Shown: in pieces, positions 1-7,957 of the stretch
How positions within the stretch are numbered: the first letter of the stretch is position 1
Layout of the letters: every line of letters starts with the position of its first letter
Origin: a virus
Length of the DNA stretch: 64,000 nt
Reading direction: 5' to 3' (one strand)
Virus record (IMG/VR): IMGVR_UViG_3300028920_000032
Location: 62,001-126,000 of that record
Notes under the pieces: generated by a model
What the model saw: the letters and a program-made list of their open reading frames with translations, nothing else
What the model was told of the DNA's origin: nothing
Databases searched by the model: none
Program-made: the position numbers and the translations under genes

Positions 1-232
1 CTTCACGAAGTTCATCAGGAGTTATTTTCTTTTTAAAGTATACAAAAAGTTTTCTTATATCTTTTTTAGATATATCTGGAATTTTTCCTGCGACAACTTT
101 AATTTGTTCTCTCTGAGCTATTCTTGTTTCTTTGATTTCTTTTTCATAACCAAGATATGTTTTTAAGCCATCTAAGAAATCTCTTTGCTCATCAGAATTA
201 AATAATTCAAATTTTTTTGTTATATCAGACAT
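1..232 (-). CDS. Small protein, possibly T4 DsbA-like dsDNA-binding protein (partial)
   Basis: The ATG at 230-232 overlaps the stop of the upstream gene by 8 bp and the frame stays open to the window edge, so the C-terminus is missing. The visible 77 residues are charged and helical (start MSDITKKFELFNSDEQR). Size, charge and position downstream of a gp32-type gene recall the T4 order 32-59-33-dsbA, where DsbA binds double-stranded DNA near late promoters. The link rests on context and general look only, so the identity is tentative. Confidence 0.5.
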   Translation of the reverse strand, partial: MSDITKKFELFNSDEQRDFLDGLKTYLGYEKEIKETRIAQREQIKVVAGKIPDISKKDIRKLFVYFKKKITPDELRE

Positions 233-941
233 TGCCACCTCCAATTATATTAGCCCATGTTTTTAATTTTAACTTAAACATAGGATCATAAATATTATAC
301 TTATTAATAAAGTATGCCATTTCATCTTCAAAAATAATATTAGCTTTTTTATGCTCAATAGCGATATTATTACTATCAACAATATAATATTCATAAGGAC
401 CAGCTTCTATATCAACAAAGCATACTTTCGTTGTTTTTACACCTTCTTCTGTAGAAGAGAGTTTGATTTTTCGTCGTCTCTTTGGTGTAACAGCAATCTT
501 ATGCATACGTTTCCAGTAACTCCATTTTTTACATTCTTTCATAATTTTTACATAAGTATTTAAATATCTGAATGGTTTAAATATTAAATCATTTTTTTCT
601 TTTGAATATGAACACAAAAATAATCCTTGCTGATCTCTTCTATGTACACTATTAAAAACACTAAAAAAGCGTACATCTATTTGACCTTCTGGGTGTCTTG
701 AAGAAGTTTGTCGACTTTCTTGTGGCACTAAACAAAAATGTAATTTTTTAATTTGCATTCTAGTTTTTTTATATGGTTCTGGAACATTGATGAATACTGT
801 ATATGTAGCTTCTGACCACTTAAGATCTAAATGAGAAATATTAGAAACTAATGGATCGTTGTATAAATAAAGTGCTTTATTGTCTTTTAAAAATTTTTCT
901 AATCTTTCTCTAGCTTCTGTCAATATACCACTATTTGTCAT
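225..941 (-). CDS. Hypothetical protein, 238 aa
   Basis: I chose the ATG at 939-941, one base after the TAA of the upstream gene; a TTG 18 bp further upstream is possible. The protein has a basic central stretch (VTPKRRRKIK, about residues 155-165) and no signal peptide or membrane segment. It ends in a Gly-rich tail. It sits in the same operon as the gp32-like SSB, so a DNA-replication or recombination accessory role is possible, but no family is recognised. Confidence 0.6.
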   Translation of the reverse strand: MTNSGILTEARERLEKFLKDNKALYLYNDPLVSNISHLDLKWSEATYTVFINVPEPYKKTRMQIKKLHFCLVPQESRQTSSRHPEGQIDVRFFSVFNSVHRRDQQGLFLCSYSKEKNDLIFKPFRYLNTYVKIMKECKKWSYWKRMHKIAVTPKRRRKIKLSSTEEGVKTTKVCFVDIEAGPYEYYIVDSNNIAIEHKKANIIFEDEMAYFINKYNIYDPMFKLKLKTWANIIGGGNV

Positions 942-942
942 T

Positions 943-1191
943 TTAGTCACTGAATCCAAATATAGCTTTAATTGTTTTGTTTATAACTTTTGATAATTGA
1001 CAAAAGTCATCTTCTGGCATTTGTATTGTAACATTGTTATACATTAAGAATATAACATCATCTTCTCTCCATGTATATATTTTTAAATTCTTATCTTCAA
1101 TACCTGCAAGAATTGCCGTTGTGTTTGCTTCATCGTTGGGGACGTTATCAAAATTTTCATCCATCATTTCTATTTCAGCATCTTTGCTCAT
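943..1191 (-). CDS. Hypothetical acidic protein, 82 aa, with duplicated N-terminus
   Basis: Start ATG at 1189-1191 follows GGGTAG. The first 15 residues (MSKDAEIEMMDENF) are identical to those of the 38-aa protein at 1627-1743, encoded by an exact 43-bp direct repeat. The rest (ILAGIEDKNLKIYTW...) looks like a small beta-rich fold. The function is unknown. The duplicated start suggests local recombination between adjacent small genes. Confidence 0.6.
   Translation of the reverse strand: MSKDAEIEMMDENFDNVPNDEANTTAILAGIEDKNLKIYTWREDDVIFLMYNNVTIQMPEDDFCQLSKVINKTIKAIFGFSD
1149..1191. repeat. 43-bp direct repeat, copy 1
   Basis: Positions 1149-1191 are identical base for base to 1701-1743. Both copies encode the first 14-15 codons of neighbouring small minus-strand genes. 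Confidence 0.9.
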
Positions 1192-1221
1192 ATTATTCTA
1201 CCCTTCTATTGTGATTTTTTG

Positions 1222-1587
1222 TTAGTCATTTTTCTCCAGTTCGTTAGGATGATTTTCATCCATCCATTTATTAAATTCATCAGATCCGGTAGTTTCTGTA
1301 AGAGATGTTCCGGTGAAAACAAATGTTCTCTTTTCTTTCCAATATTGTTTTAATATAGGGATAAAAGATTCTTTTATATTACAATAAGGATATTTATTTT
1401 CTTTTTCCTGTTCCGGTGATCCCCATTTTAGTTGGTATGCAGTGCCACAAATAAGACATACTCCTTCTCCTGAATAATCTGTCCATCTGCATCTTAACGG
1501 ATTTCCACAGATGATACATACTTCAGTTCCCTTCAACTCTCTATTTGCTTCTAAATCATAATCAAATTTTATTCCTGCTTTTATCAT
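1222..1587 (-). CDS. Zinc-ribbon protein, 121 aa
   Basis: Start at 1587 is preceded by GGAGG. Two CxxC knuckles, CIICG (about residues 24-28) and CLICG (about 44-48), form a treble-clef or zinc-ribbon domain; the C-terminal half is Lys/Glu-rich with the segment FVFTGTSLTE. This is probably a small nucleic-acid or protein-binding factor. It lies in the SSB operon between other short genes. No specific family is recognised. Confidence 0.7.
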   Translation of the reverse strand: MIKAGIKFDYDLEANRELKGTEVCIICGNPLRCRWTDYSGEGVCLICGTAYQLKWGSPEQEKENKYPYCNIKESFIPILKQYWKEKRTFVFTGTSLTETTGSDEFNKWMDENHPNELEKND

Positions 1588-1626
1588 TTGTTTACCTCCA
1601 AATAATTTAGGCTGTATATATTGTTT

Positions 1627-1743
1627 TTACAAACAATACCTATCTTTATCTCCTCCTGATATAGCTAAACATGAATTCTCCTTATCTATTATGGCGTTGG
1701 CAAAATTTTCATCCATCATTTCTATTTCAGCATCTTTGCTCAT
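1627..1743 (-). CDS. Short paralogue or truncated copy, 38 aa
   Basis: The ATG at 1741-1743 has a good AGGAG site 7 bases upstream, so the longer in-frame start further upstream is unlikely. The N-terminal MSKDAEIEMMDENF matches the 82-aa protein at 943-1191, but the body differs and ends ...DKDRYCL. It is either a decayed duplicate or a genuine mini-protein. Confidence 0.5.
   Translation of the reverse strand: MSKDAEIEMMDENFANAIIDKENSCLAISGGDKDRYCL
1701..1743. repeat. 43-bp direct repeat, copy 2
   Basis: Exact match to 1149-1191; see that entry. Confidence 0.9.
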
Positions 1744-1744
1744 G

Positions 1745-1888
1745 CTATTTCTCCTTTCTATTATGTTGTTCTTTAAGAAAATGTTTATAATATCCATCGT
1801 TACCAGCAATAACATGGCCTAAATATGTAAAACATGAGTTCCCATTACCTGGTAATTTTCTGCCACATATGCAGCAGTTATAACTCAT
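1745..1888 (-). CDS. Small zinc-finger protein, 47 aa
   Basis: ATG at 1886-1888 overlaps the TGA of the 226-aa gene (ATGA), with AAGGGG upstream, which argues for coupled translation. The start MSYNCCICGRKLPG carries a CxxC knuckle with a lone Cys at residue 19 and His residues downstream, so metal binding is likely. Its stop lies one base before the next ATG. Function unknown. Confidence 0.65.
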   Translation of the reverse strand: MSYNCCICGRKLPGNGNSCFTYLGHVIAGNDGYYKHFLKEQHNRKEK

Positions 1889-2565
1889 AATATTTCCCCT
1901 TCAAATATTTCTTTTGCAAAATTATATGCATATTCATTTATTCTCAATTGAACTCTAAAATTTTCAAGTTCTTTAGGGGTAATAATCTCACATTTAATAT
2001 CACTGTCTAATTTATTATATTCTCTATTAAAGTGTATTGATACTGCTATAAAATACTTGCTTAACATATTCTGCATGCATAGTATCATCCCTTCACTCAT
2101 TATTTCATTTGGATCTTTTTTAAATAGAGATGAATAATCTCCTTCTAATAAATTATTTTTCTTCCACCATTTTTTTAGAAATGTAAGAGTATTTGCTAAA
2201 TTAGTCATTATTTTTTCTGTGTCTGTTATAACATTTTCTTCTATAATTTTTAGAGCTTCTTTGTGTTCGTTATATCTAATAACAGCTGCTTTAGTTTTTA
2301 ATTGAGCTGGGAATATTATTTTATCTTTTGGCAAATCTCTAAATTGAGCTTCTATAAAAATATGTGGATCAAACATGGAATCTTTTTTAAAAAATTCATA
2401 TACTGCCGCAAAATACGGCCAGTTTTTACTTTCTCGGGGATCTTTCTTGTGTGGGAGAAATTTTATAAAGTACCCTCTTTGATTACAAAATCTTTGGTAA
2501 GCTTTATATATATCCCAAATCCTATAATCTCTACCGGTAAAATCATATTCTTCAAATATTTCCAT
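1885..2565 (-). CDS. Hypothetical protein, 226 aa; helicase-loader (gp59) position
   Basis: All-helical-looking protein with a central segment rich in aromatic residues (WPYFAAVYEFFKK, about 49-61). It directly follows the gp32-like gene in the transcription direction, and its length is close to T4 gp59 (217 aa), the helicase loader that cooperates with gp32. Sequence resemblance is too weak to assert this by eye. The start ATG at 2565 has no Shine-Dalgarno but lies 14 nt after a GCATAATTA motif. Confidence 0.55.
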   Translation of the reverse strand: MEIFEEYDFTGRDYRIWDIYKAYQRFCNQRGYFIKFLPHKKDPRESKNWPYFAAVYEFFKKDSMFDPHIFIEAQFRDLPKDKIIFPAQLKTKAAVIRYNEHKEALKIIEENVITDTEKIMTNLANTLTFLKKWWKKNNLLEGDYSSLFKKDPNEIMSEGMILCMQNMLSKYFIAVSIHFNREYNKLDSDIKCEIITPKELENFRVQLRINEYAYNFAKEIFEGEIL

Positions 2566-2579
2566 ATTACTAATTATGC
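2566..2579 (-). promoter_or_regulatory. GCATAATT motif 14 nt before ATG
   Basis: On the minus strand GCATAATTAGTAAT is followed directly by the start codon of the 226-aa gene, immediately after the terminator of the SSB gene. This geometry suggests a late-type promoter producing a leaderless transcript. Confidence 0.5.
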
Positions 2580-2607
2580 AAAAAAGGCCATCCGAAGATG
2601 GCCTTTT
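2579..2607 (-). terminator. Intrinsic terminator with UUCG loop after SSB gene
   Basis: Minus strand reads AAAGGCCATC-TTCG-GATGGCC followed by TTTTTT, a very stable UUCG-capped hairpin with a T-run. It lies 15 bp after the SSB stop and ends the high-level SSB transcript. Confidence 0.9.
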
Positions 2608-2621
2608 GAATAAAAATTTAT

Positions 2622-3479
2622 TTATTCATCTTTTAATTTTTTTCTTAATTTGTCTTTAAAAGCATCTAGTTTGGCTTTTTCTGTTTTTTTGCTTGTAGGT
2701 TTTTTATCTTCTGTTGTTTGCTCTTTTTCTGGCCTCTCATCTTCATAAAATTCTTCTTCGGTTGTTGCGTCTGTAAGTGCCTTAACATATGCATCAATAG
2801 CTGCTTGCATTTCTTCTTCAGTCCCAAATTTTGTTATTTCATCTAGAGCAACTCTGTTGTCAAGTATTTCATTAATTTCTTTTGCTTCATCAGCAAGTGG
2901 TGTTGATTTTCTTTTAATCTCAGAAGTATCATAACTTGGGAATGTTCCTTTTTCAGTCTTTGGACCTTCTTCTTTGCAAACATTAAAATCATAACCATCA
3001 ACAACATCTGTAATGTCTAGATCGTTATCAAGCATGCTTTTTACCATTCTCTTCCAAATCTTTACACCTGCTCCCCAGACTCTAACTGCTTTAGGATCAT
3101 CTCCTTTTCTCTCAACGATATTCATAAGATATTGAAGTTTACCTTTTAAGTCTTTTGCAACTTGAACTAAAGTTTTGTCATTAGTTCTAAAAAATCTTTT
3201 TCTTGATTCACATGCTGGACAATTGCATGGTTTACCAGTTTCTTCATCAATTTTATAACGAAGACATGGATACCATACTCCATCAATTCGATGTCTTGCT
3301 GACTCTAAATAGAATAATTCGCCATTTTCTATAGCCGGTAGGATTCTTATGAGGTTGTCGCCCCAATTTGGCTTCCACCATCTAATGCTGCCGCCACCAC
3401 TGTTGTTAAAAGCCTCTCGTAATCTTTCTAGATCAGAATTTGTGTTTGTTTTACTCTTTATTCCTTTTTTTGTTGCCAT
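2622..3479 (-). CDS. 32: gp32-like single-stranded DNA-binding protein
   Basis: This 285-aa protein matches T4 gp32 in architecture. It has a short basic N-terminus, an OB-fold core with the zinc site H63, C72 and CNCPAC (85-90), the aromatic stretch SIRWWKPNWGDNLIRILP (31-48), and a C-terminal acidic/Lys-rich tail for partner contacts. gp32 coats ssDNA at replication forks and during recombination. It has its own promoter-like motif inside the end of the preceding gene, an AGGAG site before the ATG, and a UUCG terminator behind it, consistent with independent strong expression. Confidence 0.9.
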   Translation of the reverse strand: MATKKGIKSKTNTNSDLERLREAFNNSGGGSIRWWKPNWGDNLIRILPAIENGELFYLESARHRIDGVWYPCLRYKIDEETGKPCNCPACESRKRFFRTNDKTLVQVAKDLKGKLQYLMNIVERKGDDPKAVRVWGAGVKIWKRMVKSMLDNDLDITDVVDGYDFNVCKEEGPKTEKGTFPSYDTSEIKRKSTPLADEAKEINEILDNRVALDEITKFGTEEEMQAAIDAYVKALTDATTEEEFYEDERPEKEQTTEDKKPTSKKTEKAKLDAFKDKLRKKLKDE

Positions 3480-3540
3480 TTCTTTATTTCTCCTTATTTT
3501 GTTATGTCACTTTTTTAAGAGTTGTGAGAACTCTAATTTG

Positions 3541-3554
3541 TTATATAATTATGC
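3541..3554 (-). promoter_or_regulatory. GCATAATTATATAA promoter-like motif upstream of SSB
   Basis: Minus-strand GCATAATTATATAA at 3554-3541 overlaps the stop of the 58-aa zinc protein. It lies about 60 nt upstream of the SSB ATG, leaving a leader with a small hairpin (GAGTT-CTCAC-AACTC). Confidence 0.5.
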
Positions 3555-3717
3555 TATTATTTGTTTTATGTAATTCTTCTTCAATCATACCTTGAGAGCC
3601 GCAGGCCATGCATGTGGCTAACCACATTTTTTTGTTTTCTAATTCTCTCATTAAAGTTGCTTTATTTCTTGTACTTTTACATTTAGGACAAATGAATCCT
3701 TGTAGCTCTATTTCCAT
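3541..3717 (-). CDS. Zinc-ribbon protein, 58 aa
   Basis: ATG at 3715-3717 directly abuts the TAG of the upstream gene. CPKCKS at residues 10-15 and CMACGS at 36-41 form a complete four-Cys zinc ribbon, similar in size to small transcription or ribosome-associated zinc proteins. The end of the gene contains the SSB promoter motif. No specific function is assigned. Confidence 0.75.
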   Translation of the reverse strand: MEIELQGFICPKCKSTRNKATLMRELENKKMWLATCMACGSQGMIEEELHKTNNSIII

Positions 3718-4020
3718 CTATTCTTCATCATCCATTTTATAGTTTATTGCAGCAAACATCAAGTTGACAACTTCTTCAAAAACTTTATTGTCTTGGAGTA
3801 ATTGTTTAGCTAATTGTTTTCTGTTTTTAACTGCTTCTTTTATATCTATTTTTTCAGTGTTAACATCATATATCATATCACTACCAGTATCACTGTAAGC
3901 TAAGTCTCCAATAACATCTAATGTTTCTAGCACTACTTTTTTAATGTCTTGTGAATTGTTAACTTCATTAAGTTCTTTTTCTAAACTATTTAACATTTCA
4001 TTCATATTAGTTTTATTCAT
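3718..4020 (-). CDS. Hypothetical protein, 100 aa
   Basis: The start was set at ATG 4018-4020 because it overlaps the upstream stop (ATGA) and has AAGGA at correct spacing; an ATG two codons earlier is too close to the SD. The protein is acidic, mainly helical and ends in MDDEE. Its partner gene upstream encodes another small helical protein. No recognised family. Confidence 0.65.
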   Translation of the reverse strand: MNKTNMNEMLNSLEKELNEVNNSQDIKKVVLETLDVIGDLAYSDTGSDMIYDVNTEKIDIKEAVKNRKQLAKQLLQDNKVFEEVVNLMFAAINYKMDDEE

Positions 4021-4343
4021 TTCCATAATCCTTTAATATATAAATATCCAATTAAACCAAAAACACCAATATCCATAAAATCTTTTATTATTTTTTCTTC
4101 AGTCAATTGTAATTCAACTCTTTCATCTTCATCAACTTCTAGATATTTCCTTATCTCAAAAAATGCATCACCAATTCTTGTTAATATTCCAACTTCACCT
4201 GTACTAGATATATTGTCTGTTTCATATACATCTTGTTTGTGATCAAATCTTTTTGTGGCTTCTAATAATGCTTTTAGAAATTCTTTTGATATATTGTGTT
4301 TACACTTTAATTCTTCAAATATTCTATTTATTAAATCTTCCAT
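4017..4343 (-). CDS. Hypothetical protein, 108 aa
   Basis: Helical 108-aa protein with a hydrophobic C-terminal stretch (IGVFGLIGYLYIKGLW) that could be a membrane or core helix. The start codon has no Shine-Dalgarno but stands 14 nt after a GCATAATTT motif. It is translationally coupled to the following gene. Function unknown. Confidence 0.65.
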   Translation of the reverse strand: MEDLINRIFEELKCKHNISKEFLKALLEATKRFDHKQDVYETDNISSTGEVGILTRIGDAFFEIRKYLEVDEDERVELQLTEEKIIKDFMDIGVFGLIGYLYIKGLWK

Positions 4344-4357
4344 AGAATAAATTATGC
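4344..4357 (-). promoter_or_regulatory. GCATAATTT motif 14 nt before ATG
   Basis: GCATAATTTATTCT on the minus strand is immediately followed by the ATG of the 108-aa gene, with no SD. This is the same geometry as at 2579 and 13073. Confidence 0.5.
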
Positions 4358-4358
4358 T

Positions 4359-4709
4359 TTAAATATTTTTAAAATCAATATTTCGTAAAACTTTTATTAC
4401 AAAAGTTCTTACTTTACGCGCCAACTGATATTCGAAATATTCATGCAAAATCTCATATGCTACATCATCATTAGAAAGTTTTAATTTTCTCTGAATACTA
4501 TCTATTGCATCGCAAGCATCATCCATGACATCATCCCAAATTTCTGACTCAGTATTTATTAGATATTTAATCATAGATTTAACAAATGCTTTAGCATACA
4601 ATTCTTTATATGCTGCAGCATTTGCAATAATTTGAGATTTTGTTATTTTACCGGCATCTTCATTTAGCTGTTCATCTAAATTTTTTAAAAAATCATCCAG
4701 CTTTTTCAT
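4359..4709 (-). CDS. Hypothetical protein with head-targeting-like leader, 116 aa
   Basis: Starts MKKLDDFLKNLDEQLNEDAG, resembling the short N-terminal capsid-targeting peptides of T4 internal head proteins, then a helical body. A GAGAGG site precedes the ATG at 4709. It may be a virion or prohead protein; this is inferred from the leader alone. Confidence 0.6.
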   Translation of the reverse strand: MKKLDDFLKNLDEQLNEDAGKITKSQIIANAAAYKELYAKAFVKSMIKYLINTESEIWDDVMDDACDAIDSIQRKLKLSNDDVAYEILHEYFEYQLARKVRTFVIKVLRNIDFKNI

Positions 4710-4753
4710 TAGTTTGCCTCTCCACCTTTATAATTTAAGTGTCTTTACGTATT

Positions 4754-5455
4754 TTATAGTTTTATATTTGTTATAGCAGAAATAACAGCTTTTTTAAATT
4801 TAGGCCACAATTTTTGGAGTCTTTCTTCTACTGCATAAAATTCATCATCTTTTTCAGTATAACCCATTGAAGAAGTAATTTCTAATACCGCTTTTTCTAC
4901 AAAGCCATCTTCATCTTCCCAAACATTTTCATATGTTCTTAAATTTGTTATTAACATTTTTTTGTTTGCTTCTATATACGCTTGTATATGCTGCGGTTTA
5001 AGATGTTTCCCTAAATCTTCATGTATATCTCTTCCCAAGGCTTTGCCTCTAATTGGTCCAGGTTTCTGTCCCATAGTGCCTTTGTCTTTCTTATTAGGTT
5101 TGTAAGCCATATTCATCATATCGCCTTTCATAGTTCCTTCTTTGTATTCGGGGTTACCAAGTCTAATTTTCTTAAATTGTTCCATGCCTTTCCCGACCAT
5201 ATTTAAGTAACTTTGAAAATCACCTTTCCAAGACTTTGGAGCTTTTCCTGATTTAACATAACGAGCCATGTCTCTTAACATTGCTTGTATTTCTTGTGGT
5301 CTATAATCATTCGGTGATTTTTCTTTTTTAGTGCCAGGTCCACTTGCTGAATTTGGGTCTTTTACCATTTCAAGCATTGCCTCTTCAGACATATCAATGC
5401 TTTCAACAGCATTCATTAATTCCACCATTTCCTGACCATTTTTTGAATGTTTCAT
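4754..5455 (-). CDS. Hypothetical protein, 233 aa
   Basis: ATG at 5453-5455 is preferred (GAGG 7 bases upstream) over the in-frame GTG two codons earlier. The N-terminal third is acidic; the middle is Gly/Lys/Met-rich and looks disordered (residues ~95-140, with GTMGQKPGPIRGKALG); the last 85 residues are predicted helical. It could be an internal head or scaffolding-like protein given its neighbours. No family is recognised. Confidence 0.6.
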   Translation of the reverse strand: MKHSKNGQEMVELMNAVESIDMSEEAMLEMVKDPNSASGPGTKKEKSPNDYRPQEIQAMLRDMARYVKSGKAPKSWKGDFQSYLNMVGKGMEQFKKIRLGNPEYKEGTMKGDMMNMAYKPNKKDKGTMGQKPGPIRGKALGRDIHEDLGKHLKPQHIQAYIEANKKMLITNLRTYENVWEDEDGFVEKAVLEITSSMGYTEKDDEFYAVEERLQKLWPKFKKAVISAITNIKL

Positions 5456-5522
5456 TTTCACACCTCATTTAAAGTTCAAATTTGTTATAATTAGCTTTCG
5501 GTATTGTTTTCTCTATTTCATA

Positions 5523-6215
5523 TTAGAAGGCAATAGTTTTTACGAAAGAAATAATGTCTTTTAGCTTTTTATTAATTGCTGCTTTGACATTTCTGTTGTT
5601 TACTTCAAAATTTTCAAAACTATCGTCAATTCTTTCTCTATCTTTTAAATGCGCAATAAATAATTTCTTTGCAATTTCAAGTGCTTTACTTTGTTGATTG
5701 TTGTTTAACTTTATTCTCTTAAGCTTTCCAATTTTATTATTAGTTTTATTTGTTTTAACAAATTTTAAAACGTTTTGTATTATCTTATCGCCAACGTCTG
5801 AAGCGAAACCGGCAAAGTCTTCATCAAAATCAACAGCGACATCATCAAAATTGTCGTTAAATTCATCTTGTGAACTCTCTAAATAATCAACTAAGAATTC
5901 TTTAGCATATTTCTCAGGTGTCATTTCCCCTGAACCACGTCTATTTAATCTTTTTTCTTCTTCCTCTTTCATACGTCTGAAATCTGCCATTCTTAATAAA
6001 GTATTAGTTTCTGCTCTAGTCAATTTATATTTTTTTCTAATTGTAGTTGTCATATTAGAGTATATTTCATCATATGAATTATCATTTAATATCTTTTTTA
6101 ATTTTGGCGATTCTGGAGCATATTCGTTGAATTTATTTGCTTCATCTAGAATACATTCTTTTGATAATTTAATTAGATCAGCAACTTCGTTTATAATTTC
6201 ATCATTCAAGTTCAT
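5523..6215 (-). CDS. Hypothetical protein, 230 aa
   Basis: GGAGGAAAGAG precedes the ATG at 6215. Mostly helical and charged, with an acidic middle (VAVDFDEDFAGFASDVGDK, ~125-143). Lysine-rich C-terminal half. It may belong with the two preceding small structural-looking genes. No recognised domain. Confidence 0.6.
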   Translation of the reverse strand: MNLNDEIINEVADLIKLSKECILDEANKFNEYAPESPKLKKILNDNSYDEIYSNMTTTIRKKYKLTRAETNTLLRMADFRRMKEEEEKRLNRRGSGEMTPEKYAKEFLVDYLESSQDEFNDNFDDVAVDFDEDFAGFASDVGDKIIQNVLKFVKTNKTNNKIGKLKRIKLNNNQQSKALEIAKKLFIAHLKDRERIDDSFENFEVNNRNVKAAINKKLKDIISFVKTIAF

Positions 6216-6255
6216 ATCTCTTTCCTCCTATATTTTAAATTATCTTGTTAGTAAA

Positions 6256-7215
6256 TTAGATATTTTTAGAGATAGCTTGAATAATATTGTTCATTTCAGT
6301 TGTTGCTTCGTTGATATTTTTAAATGTAAAATTTAAAATGTTTTCATGTCCTCTTGGCGTCTCAATTTGTTCTTTTATAATGTCATATAAACTGATGTTG
6401 TTATCATTAATGCAAAATGGATTCTTTTGTAGCTGCACATGAATCTTATTGTTCATTTCAAAAACTAACATAGTGTATAAATTTTCACTATAGTAATAAT
6501 TAAATATATTTTTGTCATAACCTTTCCAATCAATTTGTGAAAAATATCTAGTAAATAATACTGGTACATTAGAAAAATGCTTAACATATTTATTTACATT
6601 TTTTTCAAATTTTTCAAAAAATGATACTTTGTGCTGCATGTATTTTTTAAAATTTAACATATTGTGATTTTTTTCAATAAAATATAATAAAGTGCTAACA
6701 TCAAATGTCTCTTCCATTAATAACAATATAGACAAATTAGTTTTTCTATTTTTTCTTAGCAAATCATTTAACGCCAAATATCTGCCAAGTTCTGTATTAA
6801 TGTCTGGAAATATAACATCTACTGGCGTAAAACTATCATTAAACTTATTTCTAAAATCTGCAGAATCAACAGTATTAATATGTTTACATACTTCTTTTGT
6901 TATAAGTGTTTTGTCTACTAAATTTTCTTTTATCAATATATCTACACAAGATGGTGCTTTCTTTATTATTTCGTTTTTAGCACCACTAGCTCTCTCACTT
7001 CTAAGATGATGATCGACAAATAATTCAGTTTTTTCGCCAGCAATATTTTCTGCAAAATCAACTGAGATAAAACTATCACACTGAGTAAGTATGTGTGAAT
7101 AATCTTTCCCATAATCAACTGCATATGCATCACTGATATTATATTCAGAGTTAACTATTAATTTAGCTGAATATAAGCCATCAAGATCGTTATGAAAAAT
7201 CAGTCCTGTTTCCAT
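6256..7215 (-). CDS. DHH-family phosphoesterase
   Basis: 319 aa from ATG 7213-7215 (AAAGGAA upstream; an upstream in-frame ATG lacks this). The motifs HNDLDG (8-13), VDFAE (about 51-55) and VDHH (about 65-68) are the metal-binding motifs of the DHH superfamily (RecJ, NrnA, GdpP). Members hydrolyse short oligonucleotides, pAp or cyclic dinucleotides with Mn2+. The C-terminal half is divergent and lacks a clear DHHA1 GG-GH motif, so the substrate cannot be named. It is one of three DHH proteins in the window. Confidence 0.8.
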   Translation of the reverse strand: METGLIFHNDLDGLYSAKLIVNSEYNISDAYAVDYGKDYSHILTQCDSFISVDFAENIAGEKTELFVDHHLRSERASGAKNEIIKKAPSCVDILIKENLVDKTLITKEVCKHINTVDSADFRNKFNDSFTPVDVIFPDINTELGRYLALNDLLRKNRKTNLSILLLMEETFDVSTLLYFIEKNHNMLNFKKYMQHKVSFFEKFEKNVNKYVKHFSNVPVLFTRYFSQIDWKGYDKNIFNYYYSENLYTMLVFEMNNKIHVQLQKNPFCINDNNISLYDIIKEQIETPRGHENILNFTFKNINEATTEMNNIIQAISKNI

Positions 7216-7217
7216 AT

Positions 7218-7448
7218 TTATTCCTTTTCTACTATTTTTAAAAAATTTTCTACACATTCATATATTGATTGATAAATTGCGTCATTGACGTTTTTGCTTG
7301 ATCTTTTTTGAATTAATGCGTCGTCTATTTTACGCCATTCTATAAATGTTTCTTTGTCATCAATTAAAAGTTTTTTATTTCCATCGACTTCTTTAATATC
7401 AATTTTATAACCTGAGAAATCTCTTCGTAGTTTTTCTAAAAGCGTCAT
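7218..7448 (-). CDS. Hypothetical protein, 76 aa
   Basis: Small mixed alpha/beta protein starting MTLLEKLRRDFSGYKID, in an operon between the methyltransferase and the DHH gene. The general pattern (short helix, then strands, then helix) resembles the 88-aa protein at 10379-10645, also located next to a DHH gene, so the two may be distant paralogues. Function unknown. Confidence 0.6.
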   Translation of the reverse strand: MTLLEKLRRDFSGYKIDIKEVDGNKKLLIDDKETFIEWRKIDDALIQKRSSKNVNDAIYQSIYECVENFLKIVEKE

Positions 7449-7450
7449 CG

Positions 7451-7957
7451 TTACTCCTTTTTAGCTATTAATGCAAAATAATTTCTTATTCCTTGTTCTT
7501 GCTGATGTATAAATTTAAAATCACCTTTATATAAATATCTATAATCACTTATAGGAGATTTTCCAACTTGTTTATATGAATCTTGATCTAAGAAAATTAG
7601 GGTCCCTCGATTAATTACTCTTGTATGTCCAGGATCTCCCCATGCCCACTCTGAATCATGTTTTGGTACTGAAAAACAAAATATACCATTGGGTTTTAAT
7701 ATTCTCCAATACTCTTCAAATTCTTCAAAGAAGTTAATATAATCACCTTGTTTACCTAAATGTTCTAAAACTTCATAGCAATGTAATTCGTCAAAATAAT
7801 TATCATCAAACGGTAATGGTCTAACATTAAGATCCCAAACAATATCTGGACTATGATCTTTATTAATATCTAGTGTTATCAATTTATTCCATTTATGATT
7901 ATCATCTATTGCTAATTGTTTTATGCGACTACTGCCACACCCCATCAATAATTCCAT
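7451..7957 (-). CDS. SAM-dependent methyltransferase
   Basis: 168-aa class I methyltransferase. MGCGSSR (5-11) is the glycine-rich SAM-binding motif I, LDINKD (~29-34) the acidic loop, VWDLN and the ELHCYEVLEHLG stretch give motif IV/post-IV, and WRILKPNGIFCFSVP (~84-98) is the hallmark of Methyltransf_11-type enzymes. The gene overlaps the start of the upstream glycosyltransferase by one base, so the pair may modify a glycan or DNA-linked sugar. The substrate is unknown. Confidence 0.85.
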   Translation of the reverse strand: MELLMGCGSSRIKQLAIDDNHKWNKLITLDINKDHSPDIVWDLNVRPLPFDDNYFDELHCYEVLEHLGKQGDYINFFEEFEEYWRILKPNGIFCFSVPKHDSEWAWGDPGHTRVINRGTLIFLDQDSYKQVGKSPISDYRYLYKGDFKFIHQQEQGIRNYFALIAKKE

